NCBI GenBank assembly: GCA_017448545.1
Contig: JAFSLH010000009.1
Span: 1-50,179 of the forward strand
DNA length: 50,179 bases
Source of the DNA: Clostridia bacterium
Lineage (GTDB): Bacteria > Bacillota > Clostridia > Christensenellales > CAG-138
Reading direction: 5' to 3'
Notes under the pieces: generated by a model
The model's database searches: none
Seen by the model: only the letters and a program-made list of their open reading frames with translations
What the model was told of the DNA's origin: nothing
In this document: positions 34,414 to 41,520 of the stretch, in pieces
How the letters are laid out: every line of letters starts with the position of its first letter
How positions within the stretch are numbered: the stretch's first letter is position 1
Program-made: the position numbers and the translations under genes

Positions 34414-34698
34414 ATGTTCAAGCATGTTTTGTTGTTCAGGTTTATCGATCCGGAGGTCTGCGGGCCGGTGGTCGGGGAAAAGCTGCTGGCGCTCCGGGAG
34501 ACCGTACCGGAGATCGTCGACATCGAGTACGCCATGGATCAGCTCCATAAGGGACGCAGCTACGACGCGGCGCTGATCGTCACCTTCCGCGACAAGGCGG
34601 GGTATCTCGCGTACGATGCAGCGCCGAGCCACAACGAGGCCCGAAAGTATATCCACGCGCATGTGCAGGAATCGCATACGGTGGATTTCGAATATTGA
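34414..34698 (+). CDS. Dabb-family (stress-responsive A/B barrel) protein
   Basis: Small protein of 94 aa that covers a single Dabb domain: MFKHVLLFRF at the start, ALIVTFRDKAGYLAYDAAPS in the middle and a C-terminal HVQESHTVDFEY. Such proteins form dimeric ferredoxin-like barrels; their bacterial roles are mostly undefined. It is monocistronic, with a GAAGGAG ribosome site and a strong terminator behind it. Confidence 0.85.
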   Translation: MFKHVLLFRFIDPEVCGPVVGEKLLALRETVPEIVDIEYAMDQLHKGRSYDAALIVTFRDKAGYLAYDAAPSHNEARKYIHAHVQESHTVDFEY

Positions 34699-34712
34699 TT
34701 TTGCAAAAACAG

Positions 34713-34732
34713 CGGGGCTGCAGCCCCGTTTT
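34713..34732. terminator. Bidirectional terminator between Dabb gene and pcp
   Basis: Palindrome CGGGGCTGCAGCCCCG flanked by AAAAACAG on the left and TTTT on the right, between two convergent genes. Confidence 0.85.
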
Positions 34733-34740
34733 CCATCTCG

Positions 34741-35337
34741 TTATAAAACCGTCAGCGCGGCTTCCAGTCCGCGCACCGTGTCCTCGATCGGCAGCGAGGG
34801 CAGCGGCGGCATGCGCGTCTCTGCCTGCTGCGGCGTGCAGGGAACATGGATGAATCCGCCGCGCATCGCGGGGAACTCGGTTTCGATTGCCCGGAGCAGA
34901 CCGTACATTAAGTCGTTGCAGACGAACGTCCCGGCCGTGTCGGAAATCGCCGCGGGGACGCCGACGGATTGGATCGCGTCGCGGATCGCGTGGATCGGCA
35001 GCCGTGAAAAGTACGCCGCCGGGCCGTCGGGATCGACCGGTTCATTGAAGGGCTGCCACCCGGCATTGTCCGGGATGCGCGCTTCGCGCACGTTGATTGC
35101 GACGCGCTCCGGCGTGATCGCGGCGCGCCCCGCCGCCTGTCCGACGCAAACGACGACGTCCGGCCCAAAACAGCGCACGGCGTCCAACACCGTCTCGGTG
35201 CAGCGCCCGAACACTGTCGGGACGGTGCAGCGCTCCAGCTCGACGCCTGCAGGCGCAGAAACGCGCTGCACGGCTTCCAGCGCAGCATTGGTATCTTCGC
35301 CGCCGAACGGCTCAAATGCGGTCAACAGAATGCGCAT
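34741..35337 (-). CDS. pcp: Pyroglutamyl-peptidase I
   Basis: C15 cysteine peptidase of 198 aa that removes N-terminal pyroglutamate from peptides. The N-terminus [15 protein letters not shown] is diagnostic. The catalytic triad fits Glu77 (TPERVAINV), Cys140 (AGTFVCND) and His164 (GFIHVP). Length is slightly short of the usual 205-215. Its start overlaps the end of the Rrf2 gene by 26 nt, so both share the Rrf2 promoter. It could help use peptides imported by the nearby Opp system, which is a contextual guess. Confidence 0.93.
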   Translation of the reverse strand: MRILLTAFEPFGGEDTNAALEAVQRVSAPAGVELERCTVPTVFGRCTETVLDAVRCFGPDVVVCVGQAAGRAAITPERVAINVREARIPDNAGWQPFNEPVDPDGPAAYFSRLPIHAIRDAIQSVGVPAAISDTAGTFVCNDLMYGLLRAIETEFPAMRGGFIHVPCTPQQAETRMPPLPSLPIEDTVRGLEAALTVL

Positions 35338-35758
35338 CGTCGCCTCCCCGCGATCCGTTCCGCTGAATCAGATCGGCAATCGTAAAGCCGGAAGCATAGC
35401 GGCGAATCACCTCGTCCATTCCCTGCCAAAACCCGAGCGTCCGGCACTGCGCGGCGCGCGGACAGTTCGCCGCGCCGTTTTCCAGGCACGCGACCGGCGC
35501 AAGCGTTCCCTCCATCTGCATCAGAATGTCGGCAACGTTGATCTGCTCCGGCGGACGGCAAAGCCGATACCCGCCGCCTTTGCCGCGCACGCCGGCAAGG
35601 ATCCCGGCTTTCACAAGCTCCTTCACAATGCTCTCCAGATATTTCTCGGAAATCTCCTGCCGCGCGGCAATCTCCCGCAGCGGAAGAAACCCGTCCGTCT
35701 CCTGTTCTGCCATGTCGATCAGCAGCCGCAGCGCATAGCGCCCCTTTGTGGATACCAT
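35312..35758 (-). CDS. Rrf2-family transcriptional regulator with three-Cys motif
   Basis: Regulator of 148 aa. The winged-helix DNA-binding part starts [20 protein letters not shown] and continues through [20 protein letters not shown] and [14 protein letters not shown]. Cys91, Cys99 and Cys105 lie in the position used by IscR-type proteins for an iron-sulfur cluster (spacing C-x7-C-x5-C). It is divergent from cysK with a dyad over its own promoter, so it probably autoregulates and controls cysK in response to cluster or cysteine status. IscR or CymR-like role is inferred. Confidence 0.88.
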   Translation of the reverse strand: MVSTKGRYALRLLIDMAEQETDGFLPLREIAARQEISEKYLESIVKELVKAGILAGVRGKGGGYRLCRPPEQINVADILMQMEGTLAPVACLENGAANCPRAAQCRTLGFWQGMDEVIRRYASGFTIADLIQRNGSRGGDDAHSVDRI

Positions 35759-35781
35759 TTCGCCGCCTCCTCTCTTTATTG

Positions 35782-35806
35782 CCTATTATACCAGAGGGTT
35801 AATAGG
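35782..35806. promoter_or_regulatory. 25-bp dyad over the rrf2 promoter (candidate operator)
   Basis: Perfect inverted repeat CCTATTA-N11-TAATAGG. It spans the -10 box and the spacer of the rrf2 promoter. Size and symmetry suit an Rrf2 dimer, so autorepression is likely. Confidence 0.65.
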
Positions 35807-35813
35807 ATTTCAA
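35785..35813 (-). promoter_or_regulatory. Promoter of the rrf2-pcp pair
   Basis: Reading leftward: TTGAAA (35808-35813), a 17-nt spacer and TATAAT (35785-35790). GAGAGGAGG follows as the ribosome site. Confidence 0.82.
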
Positions 35814-35825
35814 CAAAATCTTTTC

Positions 35826-35854
35826 TTGACAAACACGCGAAAACGTTGTAAGAT
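35826..35854 (+). promoter_or_regulatory. Promoter of cysK
   Basis: TTGACA (35826-35831), a 17-nt spacer and TAAGAT (35849-35854), with its -35 box only 12 bp from the -35 box of the divergent rrf2 promoter. Confidence 0.75.
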
Positions 35855-35903
35855 ACCATCTATAAAACATATCAAACAGGTAGGTTATTCCGAGGAGGAG
35901 CGT

Positions 35904-36839
35904 ATGAGCAAAAAAGTATACACGTCTGCGGACCAGTTGATCGGCAAAACGCCGCTGTTGGAGCTGACGCATCTGGAAAAGGAATTGGGCCTTGAAGCGA
36001 CCGTGCTGGCAAAGCTGGAGTACTTCAATCCGGCGGGCAGCGTCAAGGATCGTATCGCAAAGGCAATGATCGAGGATGCGGAAGCGCGCGGCGCGATCGG
36101 CCCGGGCAGTGTTCTGATTGAGCCGACTTCGGGCAACACGGGCATCGGTCTCGCGTCCGTTGCGGCGGCGAAGGGCTACCGGCTGATGATCACGATGCCG
36201 GAAACGATGAGCGTCGAGCGGCGGCAGATCATGAAAGCGTACGGCGCGGAACTCGTCTTGACCGAGGGCGCCAAGGGCATGAAGGGCGCAATCGCAAAGG
36301 CGGAGGAGCTCGCGAAGGAGATTCCGAACAGCTTCATCCCCGGTCAGTTCGTCAACCCGGCCAACCCGGCGGCGCACCGTGCGACGACCGGTCCCGAGAT
36401 CTGGGCCGATACGGACGGCGAGGTCGATCTCTTTGTGGCGGGCGTCGGCACGGGCGGCACGATTACCGGCGTCGGCGAATACCTGAAATCACAGAATCCG
36501 GCCGTGCGGATCGTCGCGGTGGAACCGGCGTCTTCGCCGGTGCTCAGCGAGGGCAAAGCCGGCGCGCATAAGATTCAGGGCATCGGCGCGGGCTTTGTCC
36601 CGGACGTGCTGAACACGGCGGTCTACGACGAAATCCTGCCGGTCGCCAACGAAGATGCATTCGCGACGGGCAAGCAGATCGGCCGCTCGGAAGGCATCCT
36701 CGTCGGCATCTCCTCCGGCGCGGCGGCGTGGGCGGCAATTCAGCTCGCCAAGCGCCCCGAAAACAAGGGGAAGACGATCGTTGTGCTCCTGCCGGACACC
36801 GGCGACCGCTACCTTTCCACGCCTCTGTTTGCGGACTGA
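35904..36839 (+). CDS. cysK: Cysteine synthase A (O-acetylserine sulfhydrylase)
   Basis: PLP enzyme of 311 aa making cysteine from O-acetylserine and sulfide. The PLP lysine is Lys48 in [11 protein letters not shown]; the substrate loop [10 protein letters not shown] spans about 74-82; the phosphate loop is [18 protein letters not shown] near the C-terminus is also typical. ATG at 35904 follows GAGGAGGAG. It is monocistronic, divergent from the Rrf2 regulator that probably controls it. Confidence 0.96.
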   Translation: MSKKVYTSADQLIGKTPLLELTHLEKELGLEATVLAKLEYFNPAGSVKDRIAKAMIEDAEARGAIGPGSVLIEPTSGNTGIGLASVAAAKGYRLMITMPETMSVERRQIMKAYGAELVLTEGAKGMKGAIAKAEELAKEIPNSFIPGQFVNPANPAAHRATTGPEIWADTDGEVDLFVAGVGTGGTITGVGEYLKSQNPAVRIVAVEPASSPVLSEGKAGAHKIQGIGAGFVPDVLNTAVYDEILPVANEDAFATGKQIGRSEGILVGISSGAAAWAAIQLAKRPENKGKTIVVLLPDTGDRYLSTPLFAD

Positions 36840-36854
36840 ACCCAAAACGAATAA

Positions 36855-36874
36855 CGGGCAGCAATCGCTGCCCG
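36855..36874 (+). terminator. Terminator of cysK
   Basis: Perfect 8-bp stem CGGGCAGC/GCTGCCCG with loop AATC, followed by CTTCAATTT. Confidence 0.75.
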
Positions 36875-36954
36875 CTTCAATTTATGAAACCACCGTCGCG
36901 CGGCTCCGTCCGCGCGAAATGCTGCTTTGCAGGAAGGACATCATCCATATCATC

Positions 36955-36987
36955 ATAAAATTCAGCGACATGCGCGGTGAATTTTAT
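36955..36987. repeat. Inverted repeat in the cysK-SPFH gap
   Basis: Ten-base perfect arms ATAAAATTCA and TGAATTTTAT around a 13-nt GC-rich loop. The 36875-37059 gap holds no supported gene; short inverted segments such as GCGCGGCTCCGTCCGCGC are also visible. Confidence 0.5.
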
Positions 36988-37059
36988 TCCTTGCGGTGCT
37001 GCCGCCCGGAAATGCGAAGCATTTTTGGCATGCACCGGTCCACGCCGCAGCGTGATTCC

Positions 37060-37083
37060 CGTCGAAAAACATGTTTTTCGACG
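37060..37083. terminator. 24-bp palindrome downstream of the SPFH gene
   Basis: A perfect palindrome with outer arms CGTCG/CGACG and inner A5/T5 runs. It lies just after the stop of the minus-strand SPFH gene and can act as a terminator in either direction. Confidence 0.65.
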
Positions 37084-37090
37084 GATTCAT

Positions 37091-37987
37091 TTATGCGCCG
37101 GTTTCGGCGGCGGACTGCATCGCGTCCGCAGCGGCGCCGGCAAGGTGCGCCGTCCGCATCTCGGGATCCTGCAGCGTCGCGTGCGCCTGCAGCGCCGCGA
37201 TCATTGCGGCGTCAGAAACCTGCAGCGATCCGAACGCCAGCGAAATGATCGCAATCCCGTATTGCGGTTCGGTCAGGGCGGTCAGGCGATCGCGCACCGC
37301 TTCGGCGAGCGCAACCGCGCATTCGGGCAGGGCGGAGGGACGGATCCCGCCGCGCACCTGAGCGATCAGCTCGTCCTGCAGCGCGGTCAGCAGCAGGGAG
37401 TCCAGCGTCGACAGCAGCCGGTTCCGCGTGTACGCGCCTTCGATGTTCCCGGAAACCGCCTTGTAAAAGACGGCGGGATCGGTGATCCGGAACGAATACA
37501 CGCCGTCGCAGCTGACGCTTGCGTCCAGATCGAGCGCAAGCCGCGCGTCGCCGAGGTTCAGCGGAATCGGCGCGGGCGTCTGAAATCGGTTGCCCGGACA
37601 TTCCTTCGTGTTCACATAGTACACGCGATGCGTCCGCGGCTGCACGTCGCCGCCGAACGCGATCCGGTCGGAAACGTCGCGGAAGAACCCGGAAATCCCG
37701 CCCGGGTGCGTCGGATCATGAAAAATATGCTTGCCGGGCGCGGTGCAGACGTCGACGACTTTTCCCTGCGAAAGCACCAGAACGGCCTGCCCGTCCGCAA
37801 CAAACAGAACCGAACCGTCGGAAACGATCCGGTCGTCCTGCTGCGTATTGCCGCTGCGCGCCGAAATCTGTTTTTGGGCGCGGACGAGCAGCGTGTTTTC
37901 GTCGAGCGCGTCGCAGAAAAAGACCTCGCGCCACTGTTCCTGCAGCACGTTTTTCAGCGATGCGCCGACGGCGGACAGAATGCCCAT
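37091..37987 (-). CDS. SPFH-domain (YdjI/virion-core-like) protein
   Basis: Protein of 298 aa with the SPFH/prohibitin-like core of B. subtilis YdjI relatives: an N-terminal segment FFCDALDENTLLVRAQKQIS, then VLVLSQGKVVDVCTAPGKHI and YYVNTKECPGNRFQTPAPIP. These proteins associate with membranes and stress responses. The usual C-terminal Gly-rich tail and zinc ribbon are missing; the protein stops at AMQSAAETGA, so it is a little short. It appears to be monocistronic. Confidence 0.82.
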   Translation of the reverse strand: MGILSAVGASLKNVLQEQWREVFFCDALDENTLLVRAQKQISARSGNTQQDDRIVSDGSVLFVADGQAVLVLSQGKVVDVCTAPGKHIFHDPTHPGGISGFFRDVSDRIAFGGDVQPRTHRVYYVNTKECPGNRFQTPAPIPLNLGDARLALDLDASVSCDGVYSFRITDPAVFYKAVSGNIEGAYTRNRLLSTLDSLLLTALQDELIAQVRGGIRPSALPECAVALAEAVRDRLTALTEPQYGIAIISLAFGSLQVSDAAMIAALQAHATLQDPEMRTAHLAGAAADAMQSAAETGA

Positions 37988-38009
37988 GCCTTGGCTCCCT
38001 TCCCGAAAA

Positions 38010-39017
38010 TCAGTCCGCTTTGCTGTAAATCCAGCCCGCGTGGAACCCGTCCGGCGAGCAGGAAAGCATCTCGTACACGGTTACAAGCTGATACCCCTGC
38101 TCCAGCAGCACCGGCACGGCGCGGCGGAAGGCGTTGATCGTCTTGTTCGTCTTGTCATGGCAGAGGATGATCGAATAGTGCAGCGCGTGTCCTTCGTCGG
38201 ACGGCGCGATCATGCGCTCATAGATCATGTCCGCCGTGTACTCGTCGTAGGTATCGTGCGTGCTGCGCGTGTGATTGATGACCGCCATACCGTTCGCCTG
38301 CATGATTGCAATCAGCGTGTTGCGCGTGTCGCTGCCCTTCGCGCCGTAACTGATGTACGGCGGACGGAACGACTTCGGCGCATAGCCGAACAGCTCGATC
38401 AGCTTGTCGTTCACGCTCTCGATCTGCTGCCGCATTTCCTCGGCCGTCAGCGTTTCGACGTCCGTGTGATCCCAGGTGTGGTTGCCGATCTCACATCCGA
38501 GCGCCAGCATCCGCTTCAGCTGCGCTTCGTGCCCCGCGATATAGTCGCCCTTGATGAAAAACGTCACGCGCACATTGTACTGTTCGCAAACGTCAAGCAC
38601 CGCGTCGGTCAGCTCGTCGCGCGGGCCGTCGTCAAACGTGAACGCCACCATCTTCTGCGTCGGGTCGATCGCCATACCGGCAACGCGCGCCTGAATTTCG
38701 CTTTCGTCGGTCAGGCCGCTGTACGCGCGGACGTACCGTTCAATCGCTTCCGTCCGTTCCGTATACCATGCGTCGGCGATCGGCGGCGTGGCGGTCGGCA
38801 CGGGCGAGGCCGTGGGCGCGGCCGTCGCCGTCGGGGCAGGGGTGGCGGGAACGTCGGTCGGCTCTGCGGTCGCGGCGACGGCGGGCTGCGCCTGTCTTGA
38901 GCGGCACGCAAAAATCGACACGGAAACAATCGCCGCAATCGCGATCACAAGGATCAGCAGGGCGGCGAGCACCATCAGCAGTTGTCGTTGTTGTTTGCGT
39001 TTGCGCTTCCGTTTCAT
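38010..39017 (-). CDS. Membrane-anchored polysaccharide deacetylase
   Basis: NodB-fold enzyme of 335 aa. A highly basic N-terminus (MKRKRKRKQQR) and one membrane helix (about 12-36) are followed by a Pro/Thr/Ala linker (about 52-80), so the catalytic domain is outside the cell. Motif 1 is TFDD (127-130), metal motif 2 HTWDH (180-184), then RPPYISYGAKG. It should deacetylate peptidoglycan GlcNAc/MurNAc or another cell-surface polymer. The start at 39017 is preceded by a promoter ending 7 nt away and no ribosome site. Confidence 0.92.
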   Translation of the reverse strand: MKRKRKRKQQRQLLMVLAALLILVIAIAAIVSVSIFACRSRQAQPAVAATAEPTDVPATPAPTATAAPTASPVPTATPPIADAWYTERTEAIERYVRAYSGLTDESEIQARVAGMAIDPTQKMVAFTFDDGPRDELTDAVLDVCEQYNVRVTFFIKGDYIAGHEAQLKRMLALGCEIGNHTWDHTDVETLTAEEMRQQIESVNDKLIELFGYAPKSFRPPYISYGAKGSDTRNTLIAIMQANGMAVINHTRSTHDTYDEYTADMIYERMIAPSDEGHALHYSIILCHDKTNKTINAFRRAVPVLLEQGYQLVTVYEMLSCSPDGFHAGWIYSKAD

Positions 39018-39024
39018 GGTTCTT

Positions 39025-39053
39025 ATGATACCGAAAAATCGGTCGAAATGCAA
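39025..39053 (-). promoter_or_regulatory. Promoter 7 nt from the deacetylase start (leaderless candidate)
   Basis: Reading leftward: TTGCAT (39048-39053), a 17-nt spacer and TATCAT (39025-39030), then AAGAACC and ATG. The spacing is identical to that at 23623-23651. Confidence 0.65.
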
Positions 39054-39108
39054 TGCCAAAAGCGGAATTTGCGCGAAGAAAGGCGAAAAAGGGAGAAATC
39101 CGGACCAA

Positions 39109-39999
39109 TTACGATGCGGATTTTTGCTGCGGCAGCAGCTCGCCGACCGCCGCCGCGCCGAGAATCAGCGCCGCGCCGATCATGCCGAAGACGGTCAGCC
39201 GTTCCCGCAGCACAAGCGCGGAAAGCAGCAGCGCCGTGACCGGATCGAGATAGCTCAGCACCGCGACCGTCTGCGCGCGCAGCCCGTCCATGCTGCCGAA
39301 ATACAGCGCGTACGCGACGCCGGTGTGCACAAACCCGACGATCAGCAGCATGAGGAAAGCGAACGGCGTCAGCGGAACAAAGACCGGCTCGCGCAACAGG
39401 AGCAGGTACGGAACCAGCGCGACCGACGCAAACAGCAGCTGCAGGATCGTCTTTTCGTAGGCGTCGACGCCGGGCAGCTTTTTGTTCAGGATTACCACCG
39501 CCGCATACAGCAGCGCCGCGCCGAGCCCGAGCAGAACGCCCTTCGCCTCCGAAAGCGTGGGCAGACCGTTTTCGACGAACCCGGAAACGAACACCATGCC
39601 GAGCAGCGAAACGCCCGCGCAAACGCCCCGTTTCAGCGTGATCCGTTCCCCGAAAACGAGCGGCGAGAGCAGCACTACGATCGTCGGCGCCATGTAATAG
39701 CAGAGCGTCGCCGTCGCGACCGTCGTAAAGCGAAACGCTTCAAAGAGCAGAATCCAGTTGAACCCGATCAGCGCGCCGCTGAGCGCGAGCCACAGCAGCT
39801 TTTTCCACCCGATGCGATAAAACACCTTCCGCCGCTGCACCGCCGCCGCAAGCAGCAAAAGCGCCGCGCCGGTCACGCCGCGAAAGCAGGCGAGCGCCGC
39901 CGAGGAAAGCGGAATGGTTTTGCGGAACACGCCGATGCTTCCGTAAATAATCATCGAAAGCAGCAGCATGACCAGTGATTTGGGCTGATTCTTTTGCAT
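39109..39999 (-). CDS. DMT-superfamily transporter (two EamA domains)
   Basis: Membrane transporter of 296 aa with ten helices in two EamA repeats. The first contains SIGVFRKTIPLSSAALACFR and LCYYMAPTIVVLLSPLVFGE; the second contains DGLRAQTVAVLSYLDPVTAL and LSALVLRERLTVFGMIGAAL. Members export amino acids, nucleotides or other metabolites; the substrate is not predictable. The leader has no clear ribosome site, though GCCGAATCCGTTCGGC forms a hairpin in it. Confidence 0.92.
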   Translation of the reverse strand: MQKNQPKSLVMLLLSMIIYGSIGVFRKTIPLSSAALACFRGVTGAALLLLAAAVQRRKVFYRIGWKKLLWLALSGALIGFNWILLFEAFRFTTVATATLCYYMAPTIVVLLSPLVFGERITLKRGVCAGVSLLGMVFVSGFVENGLPTLSEAKGVLLGLGAALLYAAVVILNKKLPGVDAYEKTILQLLFASVALVPYLLLLREPVFVPLTPFAFLMLLIVGFVHTGVAYALYFGSMDGLRAQTVAVLSYLDPVTALLLSALVLRERLTVFGMIGAALILGAAAVGELLPQQKSAS

Positions 40000-40064
40000 G
40001 GGACAGTGCAGGGCCGCCGAACGGATTCGGCGCGCGGGTTCAAAAAACTTCGGGGAACACCGGT

Positions 40065-40094
40065 ATTGTATGGCATCCCATGGGGAACTGTCAA
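40065..40094 (-). promoter_or_regulatory. Promoter of the DMT transporter gene
   Basis: Reading leftward: perfect TTGACA (40089-40094), an 18-nt spacer and TACAAT (40065-40070), giving a leader of about 58-60 nt. Confidence 0.75.
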
Positions 40095-40121
40095 GAACGG
40101 AAATTATTTTTGGAAAAGGTC

Positions 40122-40150
40122 TTGCGTTTTGCGCGCCGTTGTACTATAAT
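40122..40150 (+). promoter_or_regulatory. Promoter of tRNA-Ala
   Basis: TTGCGT (40122-40127), a 17-nt spacer and a perfect TATAAT (40145-40150), 13 nt before the tRNA. Confidence 0.85.
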
Positions 40151-40163
40151 AGCAACGTTGTAC

Positions 40164-40240
40164 GGGGCTTTAGCGAAGTTGGCTATCGCGCTACACTGGC
40201 AGTGTAGAGATCAGGGGTTCGACTCCCCTAAGCTCCACCA
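40164..40240 (+). tRNA. tRNA-Ala (anticodon GGC)
   Basis: Complete cloverleaf. Acceptor GGGGCTT pairs with AAGCTCC and includes the G3-U70 wobble that marks alanine tRNAs. D-stem GCGA/TCGC; anticodon stem CTACA/TGTAG with loop CTGGCAG, anticodon GGC at 40198-40200; T-stem AGGGG/CCCCT with loop TTCGACT; discriminator A; CCA encoded. Confidence 0.97.
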
Positions 40241-40275
40241 AAAAGAAAAAGTCGCATTTGCGGCTTTTTCTTTTT
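40240..40275 (+). terminator. Terminator of tRNA-Ala
   Basis: Long stem of A5-G-A5-GTCGC against GCGGC-T5-C-T5, loop ATTT, beginning at the last base of the tRNA. Confidence 0.85.
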
Positions 40276-40280
40276 GTACT

Positions 40281-40371
40281 CTTCACTCTTCTTTTTTCGT
40301 TCTTCTCTCTTCTCTCCGTTCTTCAACGCGACTTTTTCCAGTGAAGAGAGAAGAGAGAAAAGAGAAGAGAA
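40281..40371. repeat. CT-rich/GA-rich imperfect inverted repeat
   Basis: A pyrimidine arm (40281-40323, TCTTC-type units) and a purine arm (40341-40371, GAAGAGA-type units) face each other around CAACGCGACTTTTTCCA. The imperfect arms can fold into a hairpin of about 30 bp. No gene is present from 40276 to 40445. Confidence 0.55.
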
Positions 40372-40395
40372 TCGGTAGCTTTGCTCCGCAAAGCA

Positions 40396-40423
40396 TTGAT
40401 TTTAATAATATTTCATGTATAAT
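40396..40423 (+). promoter_or_regulatory. Promoter of the four-helix-bundle cassette
   Basis: TTGATT (40396-40401), a 16-nt spacer and TATAAT (40418-40423), followed by GGAGG as ribosome site. Confidence 0.65.
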
Positions 40424-40445
40424 CATAGTATATGGAGGTAAAAGT

Positions 40446-40796
40446 ATGGAAAGTCCATTGCTTGATAAATCGCTGGAGTTTGCAACTCAAATCGTTCTCT
40501 TCTACGAAGAATATTCAAAATCAAAAAAAGACACAACGATTGTAAAACAGCTTCTCCGTTCCGCAACATCTATTGGAGCAAACATCAATGAAGCCGTTTA
40601 CGGCAATAGCAAGGCGGATTTTATTGCCAAACTCCATATCTCACTTAAGGAAACCGGCGAGAGTATTTATTGGTTGACGCTATTGGAGCGTACAAAGCTG
40701 ATAGATTACGATTTTGATTTTCTGCTGTCTCTTGCGGAAGAGATCAAGCGTATGCTGATCGCTTCCCTCAAAACTGCAAAAGGTGAAAAACAATGA
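40446..40796 (+). CDS. Four helix bundle protein (23S rRNA IVS-protein type)
   Basis: Protein of 116 aa of the small helical family found in 23S rRNA intervening sequences and as free-standing cassettes. RSATSIGANINEAVYGNSKADFI (residues about 39-61) and the KLHISLKETGESIYWLTLLE segment are the conserved core. Function in this family is not well defined; related Avd proteins serve diversity-generating retroelements, but no reverse transcriptase lies here. AT-richer than its neighbours. Its stop overlaps the ATG of the next gene (ATGA). Confidence 0.85.
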   Translation: MESPLLDKSLEFATQIVLFYEEYSKSKKDTTIVKQLLRSATSIGANINEAVYGNSKADFIAKLHISLKETGESIYWLTLLERTKLIDYDFDFLLSLAEEIKRMLIASLKTAKGEKQ

Positions 40797-41353
40797 AGGC
40801 AAGTGATTTGGATTTTTCGGGGATAAAGCATATCTCTGTTCATTTGCTCGGTATAAGTCAATTATACATAAGCAAAGATAAGATTAAAAACGTTTTAACA
40901 TGGTTTCATAAAACAGACATTTCTAATTTTGCCCCGCTGCCTGTGCATGATTTCGGGAATGGGCGTTTGACCTTAACCGATGGGCATACCAGGGCATTTG
41001 TTGCCTATCAGTCCGGAATAAGCGAAATACCTGTCATATATGATCATGATGATATCATTACATGCGACGAAGGAATGAAACTGTATCAGAATGATATTGT
41101 CTGGTGTGACAGATTTAACCTGAAGTCGGTTTGCGATCTTAAAGAAAGAATTGTCAGCGGTGACGATTATAAAAAATTATGGGACGACCGGTGTGACGTC
41201 GGGTATAATCTGATAATCAACTCTTCTGAACAAGAAAAGTTTTTATGGTCCCAATTACATGCCGATCTGTTCCTGTTCGGCGTCAGCGAAGACAAAAAGA
41301 AACTGTTTTATGAAAACAGTGCCGGGGATGTATTTGTTTTTGAGGCGGAATGA
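40793..41353 (+). CDS. ParB/sulfiredoxin-like domain protein, uncharacterised
   Basis: Protein of 186 aa. The segment RLTLTDGHTRAFVAYQSGIS followed by EIPVIYDHDD resembles the ParB/Srx nuclease-like core (DGH-R...G...IPV), here without the rest of a ParB partition protein. The C-terminal half is acidic and aromatic and not recognised. It is translationally coupled to the four-helix-bundle gene, AT-rich, and looks like part of a mobile two-gene cassette downstream of tRNA-Ala. Biochemical role unknown. Confidence 0.6.
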   Translation: MKASDLDFSGIKHISVHLLGISQLYISKDKIKNVLTWFHKTDISNFAPLPVHDFGNGRLTLTDGHTRAFVAYQSGISEIPVIYDHDDIITCDEGMKLYQNDIVWCDRFNLKSVCDLKERIVSGDDYKKLWDDRCDVGYNLIINSSEQEKFLWSQLHADLFLFGVSEDKKKLFYENSAGDVFVFEAE

Positions 41354-41410
41354 TTTCCGATAGTTCGAATCTATCTGTCAAAAACGCCAATCCATCTTTT
41401 TCGTACCCCA

Positions 41411-41458
41411 TAGACAAAGCAAAATCCTGTCACGCAAGTGGCAGGGTTTTTGCTTTGT
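41411..41458 (+). terminator. Terminator of the two-gene cassette
   Basis: Extended hairpin: ACAAAGCAAAA, CCTGTCAC, loop GCAA, GTGGCAGG, TTTTTGCTTTGT. It also separates the cassette from the convergent Spo0A_C gene. No gene is present in 41354-41520. Confidence 0.85.
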
Positions 41459-41520
41459 ATTGTTCAGTTTTCTGTTTTCAGTATTCATTGGAGGAAAAAC
41501 GTCTCCGCGGTTTTTGAGAA

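Noticed and set aside
40446-40796. Diversity-generating retroelement around the four-helix-bundle (Avd-like) gene
   Set aside because: No reverse transcriptase, template repeat or variable repeat was found nearby.
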